Part shown: positions 1 through 12,269 of the stretch, in pieces | Layout: each line of letters begins with the position of its first letter | Numbering within the stretch: position 1 is the stretch's first letter | Source: Schistosoma haematobium | Taxonomy: Eukaryota; Platyhelminthes; Trematoda; Strigeidida; Schistosomatidae | Direction of reading: 5' to 3' | Assembly (NCBI RefSeq): GCF_000699445.3 | Contig: NC_067195.1 | Span: 18,919,287 to 18,983,286 of the forward strand | DNA: 64,000 nt | The notes under the pieces: generated by a model | The model's input: only the letters and a program-made list of their open reading frames with translations | What the model was told of the DNA's origin: nothing | Databases searched by the model: none | Made by a program: the position numbers and the translations under genes

Positions 1-266
1 ATGTCAGTCACTCAATTTATGTAAATCGAATTACTAACAAGATCCCTCCCTATGATAATTAAGATTAATAAATGTTGTAAAACATGAACTGTTACCAAGT
101 ATGCATATATATAAATTTACCCTCTAGACAGGGAGATAGGAACATAAACTTTTCTACAAATAAAAGTTATTTTCCAGACATTCATATGCAGATATTGAAT
201 GGATAAACAGTTTATGAAAACTTATCAAGTATAATAGTAAAGAGGTTTATATACGAAGATTTTTAT

Positions 267-269
267 GAT

Positions 270-337
<68 letters not shown>

Positions 338-343
338 GTAACA
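267..343. repeat. compound trinucleotide microsatellite (ACT)n(AAT)n
   Basis: About ten ACT units run directly into about a dozen AAT units. This is a simple sequence repeat with no coding potential on either side. It is likely to vary in length between individuals. Confidence 0.95.
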
Positions 344-1146
344 ATCAAAATAATTGAAACAAATGACGAAATATATATTTTCTTATTGATAGAAACTTAT
401 GGGGGCATGGCCAAAGGAAAAAAGTTAAAACTGAAAATGTGCTAATCTCATCAGGCGATTAATAATAGAACGTTTAATAAGTTCAAAACAATAACTTAAA
501 ATCTAAACCATTACAGAATAAATGAACAATTTAAATTCGAGCTTTAGATCGACTCGTAAATTCAACTGTTAAAATACTACAATCTCCACAACTCCCCATA
601 CTGATAATTTAAAGTGACATAGAAACTAGATAGATGTTATAAGTTATAGAAATGGATTATACAAAACATGATGAAAACTCATTTGAAGATGCAATCATTT
701 TCATTGAGGTTGTGGAACATTGGGATAAATTAGTTTGATATTAGAGTTTAACACTTAAAGAATTAATTAGAGAGATAAGTAAAAGGAACTGAAGAATAAG
801 ACTATGGTAGGGAGAAAGACGTGTGTAACCTTGTATAAATGTTGAGATCAAGGTATGGAATTAATTTTTATCTAGTGCCCTTAAATCTATCAGAAGCTTC
901 AGACTTATTATAAGGACAGATATAAAAAAGGTGAATAATATACTTAGGTGATAATGATAAAATCCATGATAAATGGTCAAGATCAGTAGTAGGAAATCAA
1001 TCTACAACAGAGTTCACTTATCGTTTATTTGTTGTTTTTCATTTGTAACTTTTGTATTTCTACAGTTAATTCATTATTTTACAAAATATGTAGTTGTACA
1101 AATGACTGACTTTCGTAATTTTACATTGCAGATTGAATTCAACTGG
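344..1146. other. AT-rich intergenic stretch, nothing recognised
   Basis: No open frame here looks coding and I recognise no repeat family. A short open frame at 973-1164 is AT-driven, has no domain-like composition and overlaps a degraded SINE, so it was not called. Confidence 0.5.
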
Positions 1147-1310
1147 ACAATTATTGGAAACTAGGAAATACTGGACGGATATTTTGTTTCAGAATGCAGC
1201 TTCTCAACAGTGAACAACTAAGACGTTACCAAGGATCGAACCGAGAACCCTTAAACCCTTAGACCTATGAGTTACCATCCACTGATTTACACTTTAAACA
1301 TAAATCCATT
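1147..1310 (-). repeat. degraded SM-alpha-like SINE fragment
   Basis: Reading the minus strand, the order of landmarks matches better copies elsewhere in the window: the tRNA-like head (plus-strand words resembling ATCGAACC and CCCTTAGACCTATGAG) and then the tail (AATACTGGACGG). Many substitutions have removed the hammerhead core. It is an old, inactive copy. Confidence 0.55.
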
Positions 1311-2924
1311 CCTGATAATCCACGACCATCATTCATTCCCATCGATGATTTGTATCTTACTAATTTTTCACCTTCAGTGTTAATTTACTACTTTATCATC
1401 ACCTGTTGATGAATTTATTTTGATCAATATTGAAAATATGATTTCATAGAAAACATTCTTTTCATACATGTTTTGTTTTCTATATTATTTTCCCATTTGA
1501 ACATATAAATAGTTAGTAATGATAGGTGAAAGTACTTATGTGAATCATATACTGATTTATTCATTCAATCAGTTGATTCGTCAACTTGCTTAACAATACA
1601 AATCGACAATAAAATCAAAAGGGATTCATTTAATTTATTTACCGGGTAAATAACTAGGTTCTGAGCAACGCTTTTAATGTGAGTAATAGTGATATTAGAT
1701 GTCAACTTAAATCAAAATAGGTGGTATGGGTTTGGAACTGTAACTCATGGACTGAAATTCTGTAGCATTCAACTGTCGGTCACTGCTTCACAAATGGAAA
1801 CTAGAAAGTAATAACTGAGAAAAAGCTTTATATCCAAGTAATTTATTTTTGATTCTAAATTTTGATACGAGACACATACTGCTACTTCTCAGTAAGAAGT
1901 ATTCTCAACCTTGAAGGAGGTGATGCTTACTATAGGTTCAAATATGTATCATCTGTCATTATAGTGAGACATTAGGATTGAATTATGTGCATCGAGATGT
2001 CAAGTATATTAGTAAAATCGTAACTTGATAGAAGTGGCTAGATCAGCAAAAACGGCTACATAAACGTGACACAAGTAGTAACTCATTGATATATGAATAT
2101 GAATATTTCAGTCCGATAGGAGATCTCTTGCTGTCAGAAAAAGACTTAACTAACACTAAGTAATGCCAGTTTGAATTTCACATAAAGCATCATTTCCCTT
2201 AATATAACATATTTATTTGGCTTGTGGGTGCCGACTTAAGGAAATTCTAGATCAAGCAGGACATCCTATCATTTGCCTCTAATGATTTAACAAATACATT
2301 GATATATGGTACTAATTTGAAGACATAATATTGACTGATGTTAAGGAAAGTAAACGTATTTAAAAATATATGATCGAAAAGACGGTAGATGTATGCATGA
2401 AGAAGTAATCTATTATATTGAATTTCATCACGATCATTTATTTGAGTTGGGAAACCATCCCCGCTGAAGCTGTTTTCATAACAGACACTAATACTTCAAA
2501 TAAAAAAACATTAAGGCGAATGAACCAGAAAACTGCTATTTTGTTTAGGCTTTCTAATCATCAGTAGTACACAATCATGAATCTAACAGAGTTAAATTAA
2601 ATAACACTAAATCTAACTTAAGTGCTGTATAGGTAACTGTCTAAGTTAGCGTAATACTAATATGACATCATCATCATCATCATCTTAAGACTAGAATATT
2701 TCTCTCATTGAATAGAGAGATTTATTTTATCTGTTTAAAATCAACATAAATGCTTAGATATAATATACATCGTTTAAACAGAAAACGCTACACCTTGTGA
2801 TTGATTAAGCAACCTAATCAATTAAACTTTATTACAGAGAAAAATTAAAATGCAAACTTACAGTAGTTGCGTTCTGGTACCAAATTTTTTACCAGTGTCC
2901 ACACTCTCTGTTAGTTTATGATAG

Positions 2925-2926
<2 letters not shown>
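1311..2926. other. intergenic, no gene seen
   Basis: AT-rich sequence with stops in all frames. It contains only a short ATC run near 2667-2684. No protein or RNA gene was recognised. Confidence 0.5.

Positions 2927-2977
<51 letters not shown>
2927..2977. repeat. (AT)n microsatellite
   Basis: An uninterrupted alternating AT tract of about 50 bases, flanked by ordinary AT-rich sequence. Confidence 0.95.
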
Positions 2978-2978
<1 letters not shown>

Positions 2979-4540
2979 GATTTATTAAAAACAGTCTTGG
3001 TAAACAATAGTCAGGTATGTATGAGAGGTGATACGAATTTTCTGAATATCTAGTGAAAATTTATCGGCTTGTTTAGTAGTGCCTATCAACCAATGATAGT
3101 TTCAGAGCAATTTTATACTATGTTCTGTAATAATGATGTAATGATGTCATTAGGTAATGATAAATAACTCCAAGACATGAGAGTCTGAATCCTATTTTAT
3201 ACGAGGTGGACAAAAATTTAAAAAAAGCGGATATTTGATGGATAAATCATCCGATTATCAATTAGTCAATTGACAGTTCAAAACCTACATTATCTACATA
3301 GATTTGTACGTCCTTTAGAACTAAATCTTCATTCAAAGTTGGACATATAATTAGTTAATTAATCTACAAGTTGAATCACTGAATATATACTGATATAACT
3401 TGACAAACTTCTATATCAAGCTACTTGTATATTCCATAAATGTTTGAATTATATTTCACTATGTTATTTCTTAAAACATCTGTAAGTAAATCATAATTAT
3501 TTTAAAAGATTTTACAGTTTGTATGGTATAAATAAAATAACATTTACAAACTATCTATACATTCAATAACTAAAGTGAAATAAAGATTATTGGGAAAACA
3601 GTGAACAACAGATGTTTAATTTAGCGAAATAGAACATCTTGACAAAGTAGTCATAGATTTTTGAACCTCAAAAACTTGTTACATTCACATGATTCTTTTT
3701 TCTATTGAAGTATCCATCATTAAATATGTAGGTGAACTCATTTTTTCTCTTTATTATGAAAACTTAGTCTATAAACTAAAAACGGCATGTTGTCAAATTG
3801 GAAACTATTCAGATCAACCTCTTATTCGGTATTACAATCATGTTGTTGATAATCAAATCTGAACTAATGAATCACTGTTAAGATATGGGTTACATAAATG
3901 GAAGTTCCAGTAGTGAGTAGATTTATAAGATAACTATTTATTTTAGACAATAGCCAACTAATGGACTTCAAAATGTACAATAGGTTTTATTCGAGACTTT
4001 TTAAATAGATGCACATATGTATTCGAAGTTCCGTAACTGATCACTATGAGAATATAATCAGTTTAAAACATGTAAATTTCGACTGAAATTGATGAATCCA
4101 GTTAATTTCATGATATACATATGATAAGTAGTGTTGATTTTTATTTAGTATCTTAATAGGACACGGTATATTTAAGGCATTCAGTCTTAAATTTCTATCA
4201 CAACGGAAATATTAACCCTGGAGAGCAAACACACGTAGTTCATAAGTTCTAAATAGGATAAAAAGTTGGACTCTCCAAATATGTAGTGAAAGCCTATATT
4301 CTGACTAGATATTTCAACTAATTTTATCTATCTATAATTTCATCCTTTATATAATGATAGATATTTCAAAGTGATCGACAACTCAAGTGGGAACAACCAA
4401 TCTATTATTTCATGTTCAATCACACAGTGCTTTAGCAATATGTGAAAATCATACATCAAATATATCATTTGCATATGTTTGAATTGTCTCTTACAAGCTT
4501 CATTTTTCCTTCATACCTGCTTATGTCTTGATTGATTTCA
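2978..4540. other. intergenic, no gene seen
   Basis: AT-rich, short frames only, no repeat family recognised. No promoter or RNA structure could be supported. Confidence 0.45.
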
Positions 4541-4665
4541 GCTTCGCTCTCTCTCCTCTTCAATTCAATCTTCTCAACTTTCTGCCCTTAGACATTCCAC
4601 CGCTGCCCGTTGTTACATACTACTTATATCTGTTAGTACAATTAGCATACATCAAAGTGTTAGGT
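4541..4665. repeat. dispersed repeat copy, family shared with 56640-56755
   Basis: A pyrimidine-rich run followed by AGACATTC and then TACTACTTAT plus a TAGCA-ACATCA-like end recurs in the same order at 56640-56755. Two diverged copies in one window indicate a dispersed repeat of unknown class. Orientation is the same in both. Confidence 0.4.
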
Positions 4666-4838
4666 TAGCCATTTTTGACAAAAAAGCCTGCAAACTATTG
4701 GATACAAGATTATGAGTGATATTTAACATAAAGCTCATTTTTATTACTATAGATTGTGTAATGTTGCAATCACTTGCGCGTGCTACATTATTTTGTAGAA
4801 AAAAATATTGAATGAATAATATGATCTTATTTCGTCAG

Positions 4839-4990
4839 AATCATGAATCAATCTAAGTTAGACCGCCAATATGAAACTTCTCAGGAGTGCGCATCCACGA
4901 TCCTGCACTCGGAACTCGAACCCAGTACTCACGGTCTCGCGCGACAACGCTTAACCTCTAGACCACTGAGTCAGCATCGAACAGTGTTAA
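4839..4990 (-). repeat. SM-alpha-like SINE, minus copy of a head-to-head pair
   Basis: The plus strand shows the reverse complement of the SINE: CTAAGTTAGACC, then GCGCATCCACGATCC, a tRNA-like B-box region (CTCGAACCC) and CTCTAGACCACTGAGTC. The segment that would carry the hammerhead core is deleted between about 4880 and 4889. It faces the plus-strand copy at 5040-5165, so the two form an inverted arrangement. Confidence 0.75.
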
Positions 4991-5039
4991 TGTTTAACTT
5001 CAATCGATCCATAATCTTGTGTGATCATTCATCCAGTGT

Positions 5040-5165
5040 CATGGGTTCGAGTAGTTCGTGAGGGATTGTGGATGAGTACTGCTGAAAAGTCCCATACTGG
5101 GACGAAACAGTCGTCCAGTGTTTCCAGGTAGTCTAGCTTACACTGACTCATGAATTCAACTATTA
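5040..5165 (+). repeat. SM-alpha-like SINE tail, plus copy, decayed hammerhead
   Basis: It shows the tail order TGAGGGAT, GTGGATGAG, CTGCTGAAAAGTCCC, GGACGAAACAGTC, then GTCTAGCTTACACTGACTCATG. In a hammerhead the conserved CUGANGA needs G at its sixth base; here it reads CTGAAAA, so the catalytic core is broken, although stem II (GTCC/GGAC) and GAAA remain. Confidence 0.75.
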
Positions 5166-6065
5166 AAATCCAGAATCAGTTAAGATTTAAACTTTTTAAA
5201 CAAAAAAAACAGAAAGAATAGTTCCATAATGTTGAATTAGATTTTCGATCGCATCATCTAAATTGTTTCATACTTCACTGTAAACAACAAAATATAAAAA
5301 TTACTGGTTCAAAGAGTTTCTTATAAGTATTTCGGTCAATTAGTTCGTTCTCGTTATTTACGTTTTTTATTTCTGAAGAATGAATAAATAAATAAAACAT
5401 TATAGAAAGCTGTTTTAGTCTACTTCATAATGTATCAATAAAATATCCTAGAAATATACTGTCGGCCTGCTTGAATATATGGGTTAGATGTTCACGCCAT
5501 CTTGATATTTCAACCAGTTATCTGTTTTTGTTTATCCTAACACATCAATATGCGTTTGTGAAAAGTTTATGACCTTTCGCTGTACAAGTTACAAGATAGT
5601 ACAATCAAAGACATATTGGTGGCCGGCAATATATGCATTGACAAGACGTCGATTCCTGAACTTCTAATATCTAACAGGCGATCACTCAATATTTATCGTC
5701 AATATCGACCAAGAAACAAGAAACGGAAACTTGTTGAAATTTGTGCTGAGAATTCTATATTGTACCGGAAAATTTAACATTGAATAAAGCAATTAATAAT
5801 AATAATAAATGAAGCTTTGATCCTTGTTGAAATCTAGTTAAGAGTGGACATAATTTAATCGTTATTTATTGTCATAGATTAGTTTGATGTGATTTTATTT
5901 ATTAGATTATGTGATGAATACAGTTAATAGAATGATAATAATTATAGAACAATTATTACTTAAGCAGGTTTTACACTCAATTTGTAAAAAGATGAGAACT
6001 TATGGACATAAATGTTGTTGTTGTTTTACGTTTCAGTGGTCTAGAATATACTGTCACTTATTTTG

Positions 6066-6069
<4 letters not shown>
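5166..6069. other. intergenic, no gene seen
   Basis: AT-rich, no long frame, no recognised repeat. Confidence 0.45.
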
Positions 6070-6109
<40 letters not shown>

Positions 6110-6121
6110 GAGAGAGAGAGA
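6070..6121. repeat. (TA)n tract followed by (GA)n
   Basis: About 40 bases of alternating TA pass directly into a short GA dinucleotide run (about six units). Confidence 0.9.
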
Positions 6122-6605
6122 CTGAAAAAGAGATAAAATACAATGTTAAGCTAATATATGCACAACTTAACAAGATGAATATATTTGGAAGTTTTCAGTT
6201 CTATTTAAATTATATAATCATATTCGATGTTTGGAGGTGAATAAAAAGAAACCCTGGACTTGAGTCTCTGGCTATTTGATACCCGTCAGTAGTGAATACT
6301 TCTAGTCTGAAGATAATTGCTAAGCCATAATGAGCTGAAACTCAAGTAATTCAAATCCACAGTCTGAGGCGCAACCATTGATCTATTCGGTCTTTTATGA
6401 AAATTGAGATATTTGCAATTGATTAATCACTTAGTAGTGACCTATGTTATGATTGTCTAGTACTGATACACTCCTACCTATATGATAAAATTATTTCACG
6501 AATATTAATCAGTCACATTCTGTGGGCATATTTATATAACCTTGCACTTTTATGATTATTTACATTACTGACTGATGTTTCCCAAGAAAATAAAGTTAAG
6601 GTTGA
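6122..6605. other. intergenic, no gene seen
   Basis: AT-rich sequence without a usable frame or a recognised repeat. Confidence 0.4.
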
Positions 6606-7088
6606 ATTTCTTTCTCTAATATAAGTGGTTCGATCATGATGCTCTTATTGCTCTTCCGAACAACATCACTAACATATATCATGTAGAAGCGAGTTATTCG
6701 AATTTCTCCGCTTATAACTGTTAGCCTGTTCTGTTGACTTTGATATTGATCGGTTATTGCTAATCTTCATCCTGTTTTTATCTGCACATTTGAACTCAGT
6801 TCAATCAGTAATCAATAAACACATAGAAATCGATCCAATTTATCAATCAATTAGAAAACCCATGGACAAACAATGAACCGAAAAGGAGGAGAATAATCAT
6901 AATAAATATGCAGATAAAAACAGGATAAAGATTAGCAATAACCGATCAATATCAAAGTCAACAGAACAAGCTAACAGTTATAAGTGGATAAATTCGAATA
7001 ACTCGCTTCTACTTAGTCTATGTTAATGATGTTGTTCGGAAGAACAATAAAAGCTTCATAATCGAACCATCTATATTAGAGAACGAAA
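6606..7088. repeat. foldback element with ~185-bp arms
   Basis: The left arm (6606-6790) is the reverse complement of the right arm (6904-7088) with roughly nine in ten bases matching by eye. Shared words include CTCTAATATA, CTTCCGAACAACATCA, AAGCGAGTTATTCGAAT, GATATTGATCGGTTATTGC and CCTGTTTTTATCTGCA. The spacer is about 113 bases. No frame codes for a transposase. Shorter relatives of the arm end occur at 31117-31265 and 44160-44260, so this is a family, perhaps a miniature foldback transposon or an inverted SINE pair. Confidence 0.85.
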
Positions 7089-7160
7089 CAGCCTAAATCA
7101 TTCATATAAGCTACAAATCTTCTCCATCATCTGGAGATCTTGAAGTACTGGATAGTTCTG

Positions 7161-8988
7161 TCGTACCTCAGTAATGAATACCAACAACATCCCATACCTT
7201 CATGTCGTATTGAGTACGTTACCCTTAGATCACTGAGTTAAAATTCAGTGATAAATATTTCTAGCTACAGTGTACTCGGAATAATAAACAACGACCATGT
7301 GATGCCATCGGTAATATCAGCCTCATTATCGAACTATATCACTCACAGTTAGTCTTGTGGAAACTATATTCAAGTTAGAAGAGAAAAGCGTATTTCAACT
7401 AGTGGGTTTAACTTTGAAACTTTACTTTGGTTACTTTACTTCATTGAGTTAAATGTTACTTAACAATGTTTCTCATAGAAAATATTTGAACAAAACACCT
7501 AATAGAATTGTCTTTGATATTTTTATAATTCTAGTCAAGTTAAATTATGCTTCATACATGCACTACCTAGTTTTAATGTACAGAGATAGATTTTGTCACT
7601 TAAAATAACCATCAATATAAGATACAATATAATTTTTATGAACCAGTCAGTGAAATATCTATAATGTAGAAATAGTAGTATGCCATAACATCATTACTTA
7701 GTATATACTATAATAAAATAAAGCTCAATCAAATTAAAGTAATTCACTAGTTTCATAGTCATTCGTATATGATGAGCTGTTTTACCATAGATTTGTACTT
7801 TTACCTACAATCTGCAAGATACCTTACAAGAAATATAGATAAGTTATTCTCTGTTAAGTTCAATTTCAATCTAATCGTATATGATTAAGTTTAATCTATA
7901 CATTAGTTCCTAATCACAAAGCATAATGTTAATCTCCTTCTGACAAGTGACCAATGCACAAACATAGGAAAATTAGGAATCATAAAGAAAACCAAAGAAT
8001 ATTGGAGGTAACCTACCGTCATCTGAATGAATTGCTTCACTGTATAGTATAATTGAATAAAATATCAAGGTGACTTGGATAGAATACATTCTCGATTTCA
8101 GGAAATATTTAATATTATAACAATCAATTAGTTAAATTAAGTTAGTAAGAATTTAGGATTTTCTAAATAAAAGCTGTGGTTGATTTGATTGTGGAGTATA
8201 TATATATATGTGTGTTTCAATAATCACTTCCTTATTTTTAATTCAGCATCCAATATTTTAAACTTATTCTCCAGATATTCTGTTTGCTTGATTTGAGTTG
8301 TTTTTGAATTTCAAAGTTTCTGACCTATAGAAGATGCGCTACGTCAGATTATGAAGGTGAACCAACAACAATAGGCTTTGTAAAAAGTAAATTCTTGTCT
8401 TTTTGAAGAAGGTAATCTGTTTTATAACCAATTTTGTAAGAAGTTTGTATTTATCTAACTAGTTTCTTTTTTTCTGTTATTTTTCACTAGTTTCTAATCT
8501 TCCAAATGTATTGTGATAAACCAGAAAATAGCACAATGATATCCGATTGGATTAGAGTTAGTGTAAATTTCCCGTCTGTTAATTGGCACTGTGAATTAAC
8601 CAATCAATTATGAGCAAACTGACAGAATGGTATAGAATATAAGAAAAGCTAAATAAAAGATTTCCTGAAATTATGTTGTGATATATATACTATAATGATA
8701 TTTTTCTGTGGGCTGATATATATTTACTACCTATTGAAGATTAAGAATTGTTTGATGGTTGCTTAGTTTAAATTCTTAACGTTTTAGATACGGACGCTCA
8801 CAAATGTATTCAAGAATGAACCTTGAAATTCACAAATAATCGCGGTTAGTACAATACCTTAAAACTATTGAAATGGAATATAATCATTAACGATAATGAA
8901 ATAATTAAAGAAAATTTATTTCCTAGCTTATTTGTATACACAAACATATCAGTACGTATAAATTATCAGTTTAGGGTTGTGCAGATTG
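7161..8988. other. intergenic, no gene seen
   Basis: AT-rich sequence with no coding frame or recognised element. Confidence 0.4.
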
Positions 8989-9190
8989 TTGAGTTTCTAT
9001 TGGGATCATAAACCGATCAACGTTAGATCACCATCGGGAACTTGAAAGCACTGGACGGCCGTTTCGTTCTAGAATTGGACTGCTCGACAGCATGCATCCG
9101 CGGTCCCTCACGCAGGACTCGAACCCAGAGCCTTAGGTCTCGAGCTCATGCTTAAGATCAAGACCACTCAGCCGGCATCCAGAATATAAA
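8989..9190 (-). repeat. SM-alpha-like SINE, nearly full-length, minus strand
   Basis: The plus strand reads the reverse complement in full order: TTAGATCACCAT, GAAAGCACTGGACGGCCG, TTTCGTTCTAG, GCATCCGCGGTCCC, GACTCGAACCCAGAGCC (tRNA-like B box) and GACCACTCAGCCGGCATCC. The cleavage-site side of the hammerhead (GGCCGTC on the minus strand) is preserved, but the CUGANGA half is altered. Confidence 0.8.
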
Positions 9191-10640
9191 TTTACACTTT
9201 GTTATATGGTGGGCGAGAGCCGACTAGGCTCTCTAAAACTAGGTTTCGTAGTAATTTGTGCTTGTCAGTTTGTAATCTTAAGAAGACTGAATACCCCTGT
9301 GGAATCTAAACAGATGTTTTTGCACACAACTGAATTCCGGCCTTTCTGTTGGCCACCTCGACGCACCTAACATTCCAGCTTAGTGCGAAACTGAGTCACT
9401 CAGATGTAATCGACAGATTTCGATAAGTCTTAAAAAATTTAGACAAACTGATAAGTCTTGTCGATCGAACGCTATATTCGTTTTTCTAAGCTATTCTGGT
9501 AACCCGCAGTCTAGAACTACACAGCGACTTGAACACCAGAGAGAAGACACAAGTATGAGAGAAAATACTTTATCCCAAGATTCATTCTTGTACAGAAAAT
9601 CATGGGTATTTATAGATGTTGGCGTCTGTTAAATCAACATCATTTTTCAGCCAATCCGTTAACGACATATTATGCTACCGACCAATAGTACCACGCCACG
9701 CTGGAATTCTCGAACGTTCCATCATACTCTGATTGGCTAGGACCCTTCGGCTCCTTTTGGACCTCTGAAGGCTCCGTTGAAGTTCTCCGGAAGCCCACTC
9801 AACACAAACATGGAACTGGTCACTATTCCATGACCAATCAATTGTACAGTAACTGTTTACCTAGTATTCTAAGGTACTATTTCTCGATTACTCATTGCTT
9901 CAGCTCGCCGAAATCAGTGACTTTAGTCTATTAATCGTAAAAATAAAGATTCATTTAAACTGGACCTGGATTTTAAATCATAAATGTTAATTACAATAAC
10001 GGTCACTCTTATACAAAAACTTGAATGTGGCTAACAATGGAATCTTAGATGCACATGTTGTCCCACCTGAGACTCATCATTTGGATGTACCTGCATTCTG
10101 GTTGATATGACTCCGGAATTGGAACTTAGAACTTCTCGATCCAGAAGCCTAATCATCCCATTAGTTACTGAATCCAGATGCACACTCAGTTTCGCATAGC
10201 ATTCAAGTTTAATTTAATTTATGAGGTTTTTTAAGCTATCCCTTTGTTGACATTCCTGAAGGAATTTCGATCAGTCATACTTGGTATACCTGCCTTCTGC
10301 TTGGGTGGTCTCAATATGGCCATTTTTCCACAAGTTTTATGGAAGAGAAGGTTTATGGTCAAAAATTCGTTCTTTTTAGAACTAGTCAGCTGGATATATA
10401 GTCCTTCAGGCTGATCAAGTTCTTTCTATCAAGCTGCAATATGATCATTCGTTCAGGTGAATTACATCGCAATCACTTTGTATTAATGTTGAGCATATTT
10501 TAGGGATGACTGCTCTAACTACTAAACTGGATGAAACATGTTTGAATTCTACAGGGATCATCAGTTACCTCAAGACTGCAGATCCGTCTTCTTGATAAAT
10601 ACCAACTAGCATATACTCAAGGTCAAGGGCTTTAGATTGA
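9191..10640. repeat. GC-richer block, probable decayed retroelement or solo LTR of unknown family
   Basis: From about 9205 to 10640, and most clearly 9480-9830, base composition is well above the surroundings, with words such as ACCACGCCACGCTGGAATTC and CCTTCGGCTCC that look like imported element sequence. No protein domain was recognised and no matching second LTR is in the window. The class is undetermined. Confidence 0.3.
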
Positions 10641-10952
10641 ATATTACCAGTTATCTAATAATAAAAAGTTTTAGAATATTATCACGCTTGGTAAGCCAAC
10701 ATAGATTTATATTTTCTACACACTCTACCAATAATCGTATCTATATATAGTAATTTGTACCGGTTATTTCAGATTTTTATTTACGGGCTATTTAAAGACA
10801 GTTTCTTTTCAAAAATGTTGGTTGGACTTTTTCTGTGTTTACTATTATTTTGAACCGTATTTTTATTTTTATCTGATTGGTTATCTTTACTGTGATTGTT
10901 TTTTCACTTACTTTTGGACTTTATAAAAATATTTCGGTCACTCATGTGTAGC

Positions 10953-10989
<37 letters not shown>

Positions 10990-11037
10990 GTAGTAGTAAT
11001 AGTAATAATAATAGTAATAATAATGGTAATAATAACA
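10953..11037. repeat. (AAT)n microsatellite with imperfect end
   Basis: A run of AAT units degenerates into AGT/AAT/GGT variants. The plus-strand frame through it reads mostly asparagine and serine and is an artefact of the repeat. Confidence 0.95.
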
Positions 11038-12269
11038 AATATTCTACTTGTTACCTTTTAGTAATAACAATAGCGGTTCTTTGATTACTATTTCAGTAAT
11101 TACAAGTGCTTTAACAGAAAGTAATATTTATTGAAACTAAAATTGCATAAGTAAATATAAAATAAAACCCCGGTTGTTTAAATGTTTTTCGCTACTATTT
11201 TTCCTATTTAATCTTTAACTAATCAAATATGAACAAGTGAACTTTTTAAATGGATGATGCTTAACTAAGTAAGAATTAAATTTTGTTTTTTCTACAAGAC
11301 TATAGATGGGAAAATGACTATTGAGTAGTTTAAATGTTGAGTGATCTCTGTAAGGCATAAAGCTTCAGGTTTTGATTTATTGTTGATACTATATACTCAA
11401 ACATAGCGTATGAGAAGAAGATCAATCATAATTTCTCATATCAATTTAAGATGATCTTCGCTCGGTCAACTCAAGGCATTCTCGCAAGTTCTGTTCGTTA
11501 ATTTTCAGTGTGTTCCAGTCACATTTACTTATTTGATCATCAATAAATTTTGTTGTTGTAATAATTATTTCACTGTGATTTTTCATTAAATGACAATTAC
11601 TGAGTTAGTGAAACCCTGTGGTTAATAATCAATAAACCAATGTGTGACTGAATTAGCTTGAATGTAAGTTCAGCCCCATTTGGTGTCGTTCAATTAATCT
11701 TCTTAATAAGATTGGACTTCTGGGGTAGCTGAGAGCTGAAAGAGAGTATATAGGATATCGTATTGTCCTTAGGATTACCGCCGCGGTTCGTTCTTCTACA
11801 ACACGATCTCCGAAGGTTTTATGGATGCTCGATGTTGACTTGTCTCATATTAGAAAGAAACAAATATCTAGTGCTTCTCAGTTTAGAATGGTTGTCTAGA
11901 TAAACCCATTCCAGTGATGTCAACTACAAAACAGATAAGGTTTTGAGATTGTTCAGCTGATGTGAATAATTTTACTTATTAAGAAATGTTTTATTTTAGT
12001 TTGTATTAAATTTGATTAAAATTCGAGCGAAAACATTTATTAAATCGGCACATAGTGCTAGAGAGAGTTATGGTTTTTCAAAGAATTAATATTAACTATT
12101 TCATGGATCCGAACGTCATTTGTACCACAGGAAAACAGACAAAAGGGCATAAACTTGCAATTTTGTTATCGGCATACAGCAGATTATGTCCATATTAAAA
12201 TCAGTGTAGTTAAAATAAGGGCACAATACGTCTTGACAACTGATGATAGATATTTCTGGTTTTATATTA
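11038..12269. other. intergenic, no gene seen
   Basis: AT-rich in the first half, slightly more complex from about 11640. No frame or element was recognised. Confidence 0.4.

Noticed and set aside
10896..11084. Open frame with a long asparagine/serine run
   Set aside because: It is a direct read of the AAT microsatellite; the flanks are non-coding and there is no splice context.
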